From Caldicellulosiruptoraceae bacterium PP1 (GTDB lineage: Bacteria > Bacillota > Thermoanaerobacteria > Caldicellulosiruptorales > Caldicellulosiruptoraceae), in NCBI GenBank assembly GCA_041320695.1, contig JBGGOQ010000005.1, forward strand, positions 62,001-126,000: DNA of 64,000 nucleotides, read 5' to 3'. The first letter of the stretch is position 1. Each line of letters begins with the position of its first letter. The notes under the pieces are model-generated. The model was not told where the DNA came from, made no database searches, and saw nothing but the letters and a program-made list of their open reading frames with translations. Both the position numbers and the translations under genes were made by a program. Below are positions 53,722-61,870 of this stretch, piece by piece.

Positions 53722-55302
53722 ATGAAAAAAACATTGCTATTATTACTTATTGCATCAATCTCAATAGGTTTCTTTCCCATTTATGCGCAAAATACAGTAC
53801 CTTTATGGATAAGAATAGGACTTTATTATAACGACCAATATGATAAAGTAAAACCATCAGATTCAACTACTATTTCTGCAGATAATAATTTAAATTTTTA
53901 CATAAGCGATGATAAAAACTATTCATTAATTACAGCTACAAACTTTAAAAGTTTAGTTGTTTCTAAAGATGTATATAATAATTCTCAAAATGGAGCATAT
54001 TATCATTTAGTAGTTGGAAATTATATAAGTTATTTAGATGCATTAAAAGCTATAAATAATTATTATAATTTAGGCTATGAGGTTTATCCGGCATATATAT
54101 TGGGGACATATAAAATTATTATTGGTAACTTTGATAGTATAGCAAAAGCACAACAAGCTAAAGCAAAAATATATGGCTCAGAAGTTTTTCAAAGTAATAC
54201 TTTAGTAAGAGTGATGGATAATAATAAAACGATTTTTGCATTTGATGGTGGTACTGAAAAATTCCTTATGATTGTACCAACTGCAATTAATGGTATTGAA
54301 AAGATAAAAGTTAATTCAAAACTTTACAGAGGGCGTATTGAATTTAAAAGATTAAAGTCAAGTGATATGACTGTTATTAATGTAACTAAACTTGAGGAGT
54401 ATCTTTATGGTATAATCAGAATGGAGATTGACCCTTTGTGGAACCCAGAGGTTGTGAAAGCCTTTGCTATTGTTGCAAGAACATATGCATTACAGAACTT
54501 AAATAAGCACTCATCAATGGGATTTGACCTTTGTCCTACTGATGATTGTCAGGTTTATGGTGGTGCTGTTGATGGAACATACGGTGAAAAACAAGCAATT
54601 AGTGCTGTTGACGCAACAAAAGGTGAAGTGATAACATATAATGGGAAATTAATTAGTGCAGTATATTTTTCATCAACTGGAGGAATTCCTACTGAGGACT
54701 CAGAAAATGTATGGAAGTATCCTGTTGAATATCTTCGCTCTGTTGATAATTCAAAAGAAACTCCAAATTCGAAATCTCAGTGGACATTCCAGTTTTCAAA
54801 AAATGAGTTAAAAGAAAAGCTAAAGGTAAGAAAAATTGATGTAGGTGATATATTAGATATTCAAATTTTAGAAAAAACAAAGGTTGGAAGAGTCTTAAGA
54901 CTTAAAATTATTGGTACAAATGGAGAATATGAGGTCCAAAAAGAAACGACACGTACAATTTTCGGACTTTATAGCCAAGCATATTCAATTGCTACTGATA
55001 GTGATATAAATACTGTAAATGAAGACAATTCTGTAAAAAGAGAAAGGGTATCAGGAAAGTATATTTTAAATGAAGATGGAGTTATGGAACAGGTTTATAA
55101 TACAAATATAAATGCAGTTGATGAAAATGGACAGACTTTTGAGATATCAACAATACCGAACACCTATACTTTTAATGGCTTTGGTTGGGGACATGGTGTT
55201 GGAATGAGCCAATGGGGAGCAAAAGGATTGGCAGACAAGGGATACACATATAAACAGATTATAAAACATTATTATACAGGAGTTGAAATTGAAAAGAGAT
55301 GA
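53722..55302 (+). CDS. SPOR-domain SpoIID/LytB-family protein
   Basis: This is an exported wall protein of 526 residues. A signal peptide ([19 protein letters not shown]) is followed by a SPOR-like region (about 80-165, [41 protein letters not shown]). A SpoIID domain follows (about 190-526) with [31 protein letters not shown], the metal-site [17 protein letters not shown], and [20 protein letters not shown]. The EM.P catalytic segment is altered (MEIDP). It is a second SpoIID-type protein besides spoIID at 5.2 kb, and may act in vegetative wall turnover. Its end overlaps queA. Confidence 0.85.
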   Translation: MKKTLLLLLIASISIGFFPIYAQNTVPLWIRIGLYYNDQYDKVKPSDSTTISADNNLNFYISDDKNYSLITATNFKSLVVSKDVYNNSQNGAYYHLVVGNYISYLDALKAINNYYNLGYEVYPAYILGTYKIIIGNFDSIAKAQQAKAKIYGSEVFQSNTLVRVMDNNKTIFAFDGGTEKFLMIVPTAINGIEKIKVNSKLYRGRIEFKRLKSSDMTVINVTKLEEYLYGIIRMEIDPLWNPEVVKAFAIVARTYALQNLNKHSSMGFDLCPTDDCQVYGGAVDGTYGEKQAISAVDATKGEVITYNGKLISAVYFSSTGGIPTEDSENVWKYPVEYLRSVDNSKETPNSKSQWTFQFSKNELKEKLKVRKIDVGDILDIQILEKTKVGRVLRLKIIGTNGEYEVQKETTRTIFGLYSQAYSIATDSDINTVNEDNSVKRERVSGKYILNEDGVMEQVYNTNINAVDENGQTFEISTIPNTYTFNGFGWGHGVGMSQWGAKGLADKGYTYKQIIKHYYTGVEIEKR

Positions 55303-56333
55303 AAAAATGGCAGCTAAGTGATTTTCACTACGAACTACCACAAGAGCTAATAGCACAAAAACCAATAGAACCAAGGGATTCTTCCAGACTATTAGTATTA
55401 CGAAAAACTGGAGAGATTGAACATCGGATTTTCCGAGATCTTATTGAATACCTTAACGAAGGTGATTGCTTAGTTTTAAATAATTCAAGGGTTATCCCTG
55501 CAAGGCTATATGGTGAAAGAGAAGACACAAAAAGTTTTATTGAAATTGTTTTAATTAAAAGGCTTTCAATAGATACTTGGGAAGTGATGACACGACCAGG
55601 TAAAAAAGCAAGGCTAGGGAAGAGGTTCACTTTTGGTGATGGGTTACTTAAAGCAGAAGTTATAGGTGTAAATCAAGAACAGGGAACAAGAATAGTTAAG
55701 TTTTATTTTGATGGTATTTTTGAGCAGGTTCTAGACAAATTAGGTCAAATTCCTTTACCTCCATATATTATTGAAAAACTTGAAAATCCAGAAAGGTATC
55801 AAACAGTTTATAGCAAGGTTCCAGGTTCTGCTGCAGCACCTACTGCTGGACTTCATTTTACTAATGAATTACTTGAAAGAATAAAAGAAAAAGGTGTAAA
55901 TGTGGTTTTTGTAACATTACATGTTGGACTTGGTACCTTTAAACCTGTAAAGATTGAGGATATTACAAAACATAAGATGCATGAGGAATATTACGAAATA
56001 GATGAATTTGCAGCAGCTACACTAAATAAAGCAAAAGCTGATGGTAAAAGAATAATTGCAGTTGGAACGACATCTTGTAGGGTTTTAGAAAGTGCTGCTG
56101 ATGAAAATGGTTTATTAAAACCAAAATCAGCTTGGACAGATATTTTTATCTATCCTGGATATAAATTTAAGGTTATAGATGGACTAATTACTAATTTCCA
56201 TCTTCCAGATACAACACTTATGATGCTTGTATGTGCTTTTGCAGGTTATGAGAATACTATGAAGGCCTATAATATTGCAGTGCAAGAAAGGTATAGATTT
56301 TTCAGTTTTGGTGATGCTATGCTAATTATCTAA
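55299..56333 (+). CDS. queA: S-adenosylmethionine:tRNA ribosyltransferase-isomerase
   Basis: QueA builds epoxyqueuosine on tRNA by transferring the ribosyl part of SAM. The 344-residue protein has [26 protein letters not shown] at the N-terminus, [14 protein letters not shown], the insert [32 protein letters not shown], and [12 protein letters not shown]. All are typical. ATG 55299 overlaps the upstream stop codon (ATGA). No tgt or ruvB is adjacent within the window. A terminator follows. Confidence 0.95.
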   Translation: MKKWQLSDFHYELPQELIAQKPIEPRDSSRLLVLRKTGEIEHRIFRDLIEYLNEGDCLVLNNSRVIPARLYGEREDTKSFIEIVLIKRLSIDTWEVMTRPGKKARLGKRFTFGDGLLKAEVIGVNQEQGTRIVKFYFDGIFEQVLDKLGQIPLPPYIIEKLENPERYQTVYSKVPGSAAAPTAGLHFTNELLERIKEKGVNVVFVTLHVGLGTFKPVKIEDITKHKMHEEYYEIDEFAAATLNKAKADGKRIIAVGTTSCRVLESAADENGLLKPKSAWTDIFIYPGYKFKVIDGLITNFHLPDTTLMMLVCAFAGYENTMKAYNIAVQERYRFFSFGDAMLII

Positions 56334-56341
56334 TACTTTTG

Positions 56342-56380
56342 AACCTCCGAGTAAAGTCAATTAATTTCGGAGGTTTATTA
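56342..56380 (+). terminator. Terminator after queA
   Basis: AACCTCCGA and TCGGAGGTT pair around an A/T-rich loop, followed by TATTAATTTAATT; the T-run is poor. Confidence 0.55.
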
Positions 56381-56406
56381 ATTTAATTGAATTTGGAGTG
56401 ATATTT

Positions 56407-57573
56407 ATGAAATTAAAGGTTTTACCTGAAGATTTTATTGTTAAAGAAATAATAAATTTGAATCTAAAAAAGAATGGAAAATACAAGATATATAAATTAA
56501 CAAAGAAACACTGGAATACAATGGATGCAATAAAATGGATTGCAAAAGAAAGTAATATTCCAATTGATAAGATAGGAAATGGAGGGCGAAAAGATAGACA
56601 TGCATTAACTGAGCAATATATTTCATGCCCTAAAGAATATGACTTAAAGTTTAGTAGCTCTGATAATGTAAAACTTGAATTTTTAGGGTTTTATGATGAT
56701 TTTGTTTCTCCAGCAATTGTAGCTGGAAATCATTTTGAAATTACAATAAGAAAGATAAAAGATGAAAAAGAAAAAATACTTAAAAGGATTGAACATATTA
56801 AAAATTTTGGTTATCCAAATTATTTTGATGACCAGAGATTTGGAAGTGTTGAAAATGATGAGGAGTTTATTGGTGAAAAGATTGTAAAAAAACATTATAA
56901 TGGTGCTTTAAAGCTATACTTTACTGTTATTCACCCAGAGGACAAAAAAGAGGAAAAGGAAAGAAAAAGAAAGATTTTTGAAGTCTGGGGGAACTTTGAA
57001 GAGGTCTATAAACTATGCAAAACAAAAACTGAAAAAGAGATTATTAAAACTTTGATGAAAGGAAAATCTCGACATTTTTTAATTGAAGCTATAAATAAAA
57101 TTCCTAAAGATGAGCTTTCTATGTTTTTTTCAGCATATCAAAGCTATCTTTGGAATAAAACCCTTTCATATATATTAGAGTCTATGGGAATTGATTTATC
57201 AATTGTAAAAGGGAAGATTATGGATTATTATATCTATAAAGAAATAAAACAAAAACAATTTAAGATTTTAAAAGATATTAAAATACCAACTGTTTCACAT
57301 AAAATACCGTTTGTAAATGAAGCGGTTAATAGTGCTGTTGAGGACATATTAGTATCTCGAGAGGTAAAAGTGGGGGATTTTAATATTAAAAATATCAGAA
57401 AGTCCTTCTATAAATCCTTTTTAAGAGATGCAATAGTTACTCCAAAAAATCTTTTGTACGGAGATTTTGAAGAGGATGATTTTTATAATGGATTTTATAA
57501 ATTTAAGCTTTCTTTTGACTTACCACCAGGATCCTTTGCAACAATGTTTTTTAAAGCAATAACAATTTTGTAA
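56407..57573 (+). CDS. truD: tRNA pseudouridine synthase TruD
   Basis: TruD makes pseudouridine 13 in tRNA-Glu. The protein of about 388 residues has the TruD catalytic segment NGGRKDRHALTEQYIS (Asp in KDR), VAGNHFEITIRKI, and NYFDDQRFGS. An inserted TRUD-type domain and an FSAYQSYLWNKTLS motif follow, with PPGSFATMFFKA at the end. I start at ATG 56407 behind TTGGAGTGAT; the longer frame starts with GTG inside that site. The family is better known from gamma-proteobacteria and archaea but occurs in Clostridia. Confidence 0.9.
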   Translation: MKLKVLPEDFIVKEIINLNLKKNGKYKIYKLTKKHWNTMDAIKWIAKESNIPIDKIGNGGRKDRHALTEQYISCPKEYDLKFSSSDNVKLEFLGFYDDFVSPAIVAGNHFEITIRKIKDEKEKILKRIEHIKNFGYPNYFDDQRFGSVENDEEFIGEKIVKKHYNGALKLYFTVIHPEDKKEEKERKRKIFEVWGNFEEVYKLCKTKTEKEIIKTLMKGKSRHFLIEAINKIPKDELSMFFSAYQSYLWNKTLSYILESMGIDLSIVKGKIMDYYIYKEIKQKQFKILKDIKIPTVSHKIPFVNEAVNSAVEDILVSREVKVGDFNIKNIRKSFYKSFLRDAIVTPKNLLYGDFEEDDFYNGFYKFKLSFDLPPGSFATMFFKAITIL

Positions 57574-57588
57574 TGTGAGGTATTAATT

Positions 57589-57849
57589 ATGGAAAAAAGA
57601 ATTGGTGTTGTGGGCATAGTTATTGAAAACCCAGAAGAGAATGCAAATAAAGTTCAAAATATTCTTTCTCAATATTCGAATATTATCTATGGCAGAATGG
57701 GCATACCTTTTAAAGATAAGGGATTAGGTGTTATATCTTTAATTGTTGAAGGAACAAATGATGAGATAGGAGCTTTATCTGGGAAACTTGGTAGAATAAA
57801 TGGTGTAACTGTAAAGGCAACATTAACATCAAAGAAAATAGAAGATTGA
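57589..57849 (+). CDS. TM1266-family iron-only hydrogenase system regulator
   Basis: This 86-residue ACT-like protein reads RIGVVGIVIENPEENANKVQNILSQYSNIIYGRMGIPFKDKG, then GVISLIVEGTNDEIGALSGKLGRINGVTVK. That matches the small TM1266-type putative regulator usually placed beside [FeFe]-hydrogenase maturation genes (hydG/hydE/hydF). None of those genes is in this window, so it is an orphan copy here. It lies between truD and the rlmD-type gene, 15 bp from each, as if in one operon. Confidence 0.82.
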   Translation: MEKRIGVVGIVIENPEENANKVQNILSQYSNIIYGRMGIPFKDKGLGVISLIVEGTNDEIGALSGKLGRINGVTVKATLTSKKIED

Positions 57850-57864
57850 TTAAGGATTTAGGTG

Positions 57865-59229
57865 ATGGTTTTGCTTAAAGTAAATCAAGAGATAATAATA
57901 AATATTGAAGGTATTAATCATCAAGGACAAGGGATAGCAAGGTATGAAGGTCTTGTTGTGTTTGTAAATCAAGCATTGCCAAATGAATTAGTCAAGGCAA
58001 AGGTAAAACAAGTAAAAAAAGAGTATGCAGTGGCTGAGATAATAGAGGTTATACAAGAAAATAGTAATAGAGAAGAACCAATTTGCTCTGTTTACAGCGA
58101 ATGTGGTGGATGTCATTTTATGCATGCAAACTATGAATTTCAACTTGAATTAAAAAGACAGATTGTTGAAGACGCAATGAAAAGAATTGCAAAACTTGAT
58201 GTTAAAGTTAATAAAACTATAGGCATGAAAAATCCTTATTATTATAGGAATAAAGTTCAATTACCTATAACTAAAAAAGATAATAAGGTTTGTATTGGCT
58301 TTTATAAACCTATGAGCCATGATGTTGTTGATATTGAAAAATGTTTTATTCAACATGATGACTGCAATAAAGTAATACCTATAATAAAAGAAATGATTGA
58401 AGAATTTAAAATAGAGCCATACAATGAGCATAAACACTCAGGCTTATTAAGACATGTACTTATTAGAAAATCATTTGCTTTTGATACCATGATGATTGTT
58501 TTTGTAACAACTAAGATGCCAAAAGAAGTTGATAAAATTAAAGAGTATTTAGTAACAAGAATTAATAATCTAAAGTCATTATATATAAATATAAATGATA
58601 AGAAGACTAATGTAATATTAGGAGAAAATGAATATTTGATTTATGGAGAAAAAACAATTAAAGATAAGATTGGTAAATACACATTTGAAATATCTCCAAA
58701 ATCATTTTTTCAAGTAAATTCAGAACAAGTAAATACATTATATTCAAAGGTTGTTGAATATTTAGGCAACTCAAAACTCAATACAATATTTGATGCATAC
58801 TGTGGTATAGGAACTATATCATTATATGTATCACATTTAGCAGATAAAGTAATAGGTATTGAAAATGTAAAAGAAGCAATTGATGATGCAAAAAAGAATG
58901 CAAAACAAAACGGGGTTAATAATGCTGAATTTATTTTAGGCAATGCTGAGGATGAAATACCAAACCTTATAAAAAAAGGTATTAAACCAGATGCAATAGT
59001 AGTTGACCCACCACGTAAAGGTTGCGATAAAAAGCTAATAGATGCAATTATTAATGCTGAGATTAATAAAGTTGTTTATGTATCCTGTAATCCATCAACA
59101 CTTGCAAGGGATTTAAGAATTCTTGTTGATGGAGGTTATAAAGTGAAATCTGTTCAGCCGGTTGATATGTTCCCACAAAGTTATCATGTTGAGTGTGTCG
59201 TCTTGATGTCAAATGTAAAAAACAAATAA
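57865..59229 (+). CDS. rlmD: 23S rRNA (uracil-5-)-methyltransferase, RlmD/TrmA family
   Basis: This SAM-dependent enzyme methylates uracil C5 in rRNA or tRNA. The protein of about 454 residues has an N-terminal TRAM domain (about 5-60, INIEGINHQGQGIARYEGLV) and an iron-sulfur Cys cluster (CSVYSECGGCHFMHAN). Its methyltransferase core has FFQVNSEQVNTLYSKV, DAYCGIGTISLYVS, VVDPPRKGCDKKLID, and the catalytic Cys in VYVSCNPSTLARDL. I start at ATG 57865; GTG 57862 and TTG 57871 are alternatives around AGGTGATGG. The exact target (U747, U1939 or a tRNA) cannot be set from sequence. Confidence 0.88.
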   Translation: MVLLKVNQEIIINIEGINHQGQGIARYEGLVVFVNQALPNELVKAKVKQVKKEYAVAEIIEVIQENSNREEPICSVYSECGGCHFMHANYEFQLELKRQIVEDAMKRIAKLDVKVNKTIGMKNPYYYRNKVQLPITKKDNKVCIGFYKPMSHDVVDIEKCFIQHDDCNKVIPIIKEMIEEFKIEPYNEHKHSGLLRHVLIRKSFAFDTMMIVFVTTKMPKEVDKIKEYLVTRINNLKSLYININDKKTNVILGENEYLIYGEKTIKDKIGKYTFEISPKSFFQVNSEQVNTLYSKVVEYLGNSKLNTIFDAYCGIGTISLYVSHLADKVIGIENVKEAIDDAKKNAKQNGVNNAEFILGNAEDEIPNLIKKGIKPDAIVVDPPRKGCDKKLIDAIINAEINKVVYVSCNPSTLARDLRILVDGGYKVKSVQPVDMFPQSYHVECVVLMSNVKNK

Positions 59230-59249
59230 GAGCCTGAAAAACGGCTTGA

Positions 59250-59325
59250 ATACAGGGTTTCCCGGTGTTTTGCCGCCCGCCGAAAATGTGATTTTTGGCG
59301 GCGGAGATGCCGGGAAACCCTGTAT
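59250..59325. repeat. GC-rich two-tier inverted repeat
   Basis: The outer arms ATACAGGGTTTCCCGG (59250-59265) and CCGGGAAACCCTGTAT (59310-59325) pair perfectly over 16 bp. Inside them CCGCCGAAAAT and ATTTTTGGCGG form a second stem. TTTTTATG follows, so it could act as a terminator of the rlmD-type gene. Its G/C content contrasts with the A/T-rich genome before it and marks the left edge of a compositionally different segment. Confidence 0.75.
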
Positions 59326-59341
59326 TTTTATGTGTGTGATT

Positions 59342-59455
59342 GTTCGCGGAAACACATCTACAGCCTTTGGGAGCGGCTCTCGGCGGGCGGGGTTGTGTAG
59401 ACGGAAAAGACGGCGGTTGAAAGTGTTTGATACGTTCGAGGGAACATATCTACAG
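59342..59455. repeat. Pair of imperfect 22-bp direct repeats
   Basis: GTTCGCGGAAACACATCTACAGC near 59342 and GTTCGAGGGAACATATCTACAGC near 59434 match at about 19 of 23 positions and lie in the same orientation 92 bp apart. Between them is a G/C-rich stretch (CGGCTCTCGGCGGGCGGGG). I see no gene that explains them. They could be remnants of a mobile element or protein-binding sites. Confidence 0.5.
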
Positions 59456-59581
59456 CTTTTTATGAATCCAGCAAACAAGAGAAAAGGAAAATACAAAGCA
59501 ATTTAACCATCCTTAACTTGATATTATTCGTTTAGACGTATATAATATGAATTGCTAATAATTGTATGTTTGGGTGAATGT

Positions 59582-59782
59582 ATGGTAACTGATTACATGT
59601 CTGTAAATGAAGCTTCAAAAAAGTGGGGCATTTCCGTCAGGCGCATACAAAAGCTGTGTGCGGAAAACAGAATAGACGGCGCTGTGCGTTTCAGCCGTGT
59701 ATGGGCAATACCGAGAGACGCCCAAAAACCCATTGATGGCAGACTTAAGTCACAAAGAGAGAGGAAACAAAACAGAGCATGA
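59582..59782 (+). CDS. Small helix-turn-helix (excisionase-like) protein
   Basis: This 66-residue protein reads DYMSVNEASKKWGISVRRIQKLCAENRIDGAVRFSRVWAIP, the MerR/excisionase-type winged helix in which the last part (WAIP..A.KP.DGR) forms the wing. Such proteins bind DNA, often in mobile or recently acquired modules. ATG 59582 follows GGGTGA. It lies 19 bp upstream of the sigma-factor gene and may control that gene or be a leftover of a larger element. Confidence 0.75.
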   Translation: MVTDYMSVNEASKKWGISVRRIQKLCAENRIDGAVRFSRVWAIPRDAQKPIDGRLKSQRERKQNRA

Positions 59783-59801
59783 AAATGCGGGAGGTGACAA
59801 A

Positions 59802-60344
59802 ATGCTTCCAATATATCTGGCGATGATTGACGGCGAAGAGGATAAAAATAAATTTGAATTGCTTTATGTTACATACAGGAAGCTTATGTTCTGTGTCGCT
59901 AACCGCATCCTAAATGATGAACGGCTCGCCGAGGACTCTGTACATCAGACGTTTTTGAAAATTCTTGAGAATTTCGATAAAGTGGGGGAAATTTCCTGTC
60001 ACAAAACTAAGAGCTACATTGTTACTATGGTTAGAAACAACGCCATCAATTTATATAACCAAAGAAAAAGGCATACAACAATTCCCCTTGAGGATGTGGA
60101 ATACTGTATAACGACCGAACCAATAAGCGTTGCGGAGGATTTGGATCAACTTGCAAGGGCGGTATTGAAGTTGCCTGTTATATATAAAGATGTGCTGACA
60201 CTGAAATATGTTCAAGAGTTTTCAAATGAAGAAATAGCAAAGATGCTGGATATATCTGAGGCGACGGTTAGGAAGCGGCTTGAGCGTGCAAAACGCAGGC
60301 TTGAGGAAATTCTTGGAAGGGAGGAAAGTGCCGATGTCAATTAG
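59802..60344 (+). CDS. ECF-like RNA polymerase sigma factor
   Basis: This 180-residue protein has sigma region 2 (LLYVTYRKLMFCVANRILND, AEDSVHQTFLKILENFDKV, TKSYIVTMVRNNAINLYNQRKRH) and region 4 (LPVIYKDVLTLKYVQEFSNEEIAKMLDISEATVRKRLERAKRRL). Regions 1 and 3 are missing, as in extracytoplasmic-function sigma factors. I start at ATG 59802, behind a strong GGGAGGTGACAAA. The following anti-sigma-like gene overlaps its stop by 11 bp. Codon use is richer in G/C than in the housekeeping genes to the left. Confidence 0.88.
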   Translation: MLPIYLAMIDGEEDKNKFELLYVTYRKLMFCVANRILNDERLAEDSVHQTFLKILENFDKVGEISCHKTKSYIVTMVRNNAINLYNQRKRHTTIPLEDVEYCITTEPISVAEDLDQLARAVLKLPVIYKDVLTLKYVQEFSNEEIAKMLDISEATVRKRLERAKRRLEEILGREESADVN

Positions 60345-61029
60345 TTTTACGGAAGACATGCTTAAAGAAGCCGTTATTCAAGCGGACATATATGAGATAG
60401 AAACCCTGCCTACAGACGATGAAATAGAGTATGAATTCTCAAAAGAGTTTGAACGAAAGATGAAAAAGCTTATACGCCAAAGCAAAACAAGAAGCCCAGT
60501 TGGAGCAATGGCTTTTTTGCGTAGGCGTGCGGTCGCTTTTGTTGCTGCAATCATTATCCTGTTTGCGTCCGCAATGAGCGTATCGGCTGTGCGTGCCGCG
60601 GTATTTGAATTCATAACCGAGGTGTACGAAAAATTCACTCATATATTCTTTAATGAAAGCCGGTCATCTCAGGATGCGGCCGATGGATTTGCCATATATG
60701 AACCAGCCTATATACCGGAAGGCTTTAAACTGGTCAATAAAAACACCGACGGCCTTGTTCTGCTGGAATATGAAAAAGAAAATGATTTTATATCCTACAG
60801 CCAACAATGCCTTGAAAACGTTTCAATCAACATAAATACAGAAGGTGTAAAACTGGAAGAACTTGAATTCAAAGGTTTACCGGCCAAGTATTATTCCAAT
60901 CAGGGCGTTCAAAACCTGCTCTGGTACGATGATAAATATATGTATATGATGTCATCAACACTGGATAGAGACATCGTGTTTAAGATTGCGGAAAGCGTTG
61001 AAATTACAGGCACGGACTTAAGTCCATAA
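60334..61029 (+). CDS. Anti-sigma-like membrane protein with DUF4367-type domain
   Basis: This 231-residue protein has a cytoplasmic N-terminus of about 65 residues (sigma-binding region by position), one membrane helix (RRAVAFVAAIIILFASAMSV) and an outer domain. The outer domain contains YEPAYIPEGFKLVNKNTDG...LEYEK and LEELEFKGLPAKYYSNQGVQNLLWYDDKYMYMMSSTL, the DUF4367 pattern. It probably holds the preceding sigma factor inactive until an outer signal arrives. ATG 60334 follows GGGAGG within the sigma gene end. Confidence 0.8.
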   Translation: MSISFTEDMLKEAVIQADIYEIETLPTDDEIEYEFSKEFERKMKKLIRQSKTRSPVGAMAFLRRRAVAFVAAIIILFASAMSVSAVRAAVFEFITEVYEKFTHIFFNESRSSQDAADGFAIYEPAYIPEGFKLVNKNTDGLVLLEYEKENDFISYSQQCLENVSININTEGVKLEELEFKGLPAKYYSNQGVQNLLWYDDKYMYMMSSTLDRDIVFKIAESVEITGTDLSP

Positions 61030-61129
61030 AGTTCAGAAAAATTTTCTAAAAAATTTTTTATTTCCTGTCACAAAAGCCTCTTTTGATTTGTCTTATTTTA
61101 TGAAGACAAAAAACAAAGGAGGTTTTTCA

Positions 61130-61561
61130 ATGATCAAAAAGAGGTTTTTATCTTTTGCATTAAGTATCCTGCTTATTTTGTCTGTATTAACATCGACAGC
61201 ATTGGCTGCAGAAGAAACTATCGCAAAGCAGGATTCTGAAGTGTCCATTCAGTATGTTTACATCAACCAGGCAAGCACTTCGCTGACCATTTCAGCAAGC
61301 GGAACGGCCACTGTGTATGGGTATGTGCAAAAAACACCGGCCGGAAAAAACATTTATCTTACATCTACTTTGCAGCGTTATTCTAACGGATCATGGGCAA
61401 ACGTGAAAAGCTGGTCTAAATCATCAACATCTTCGTCGGCATCCATACTGGAAACATATCAAGTGAGCAGTGGGACTTACAGGGTTGAGACATATTACTA
61501 TGTATCCGGCGACGGCGGATATGAGTCTGGCACGATTTACAGTAAGACTGTAACTTATTAG
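61130..61561 (+). CDS. Small secreted protein, possible sigma-regulon product
   Basis: This 143-residue protein has a clear signal peptide (FLSFALSILLILSVLTSTALA, cleavage after ALA) and a single beta-sandwich-like domain of about 100 residues. That domain is rich in Ser, Thr, Tyr and Val (IQYVYINQASTSLTISASGT, SSGTYRVETYYYVSG). It resembles small exported proteins, such as those of the DUF6147 group, that often sit behind sigma/DUF4367 gene pairs. An AAAGGAGG ribosome site precedes ATG 61130. Function is unknown. Confidence 0.7.
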   Translation: MIKKRFLSFALSILLILSVLTSTALAAEETIAKQDSEVSIQYVYINQASTSLTISASGTATVYGYVQKTPAGKNIYLTSTLQRYSNGSWANVKSWSKSSTSSSASILETYQVSSGTYRVETYYYVSGDGGYESGTIYSKTVTY

Positions 61562-61619
61562 AACAATGATATCATTTTGCTGAAAAAAGTAAATCAATAT
61601 GTGATGAGGAGGTATAACT

Positions 61620-61700
61620 ATGGTACATATAAGGTCGCCGGATAGACTCGTATTGATGCAGAGCAAACACAAGAGGCTCTCGCATATCCCCATATATTGA
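61620..61700 (+). CDS. Possible 26-aa peptide or decayed gene tail
   Basis: ATG 61620 follows a strong GAGGAGG and opens a 26-codon frame (MVHIRSPDRLVL...HIPIY) that stops at 61700. In another frame the same DNA reads YGTYKVAG, a stop, then TRIDAEQTQEALAYPHI, which resembles the GTYRV tail of the preceding secreted protein. It may be a genuine small peptide or the remains of a second secreted-protein gene. The rest of 61562-61870 shows no gene. Confidence 0.3.
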   Translation: MVHIRSPDRLVLMQSKHKRLSHIPIY

Positions 61701-61870
61701 CTGCCCAAAGTCTTTGAATAAGTGGATATTTAAGAGCCTATATCAATATTATACAACAGGATGTATCAAACTCAATAAGCATATCCCCTATTTGGGATAT
61801 ACAAATCGCGTGATTTAAGCGGATATTTATTTTGGCGAGAATTAATAAAATATTTACTGGAGGTTTGCAT

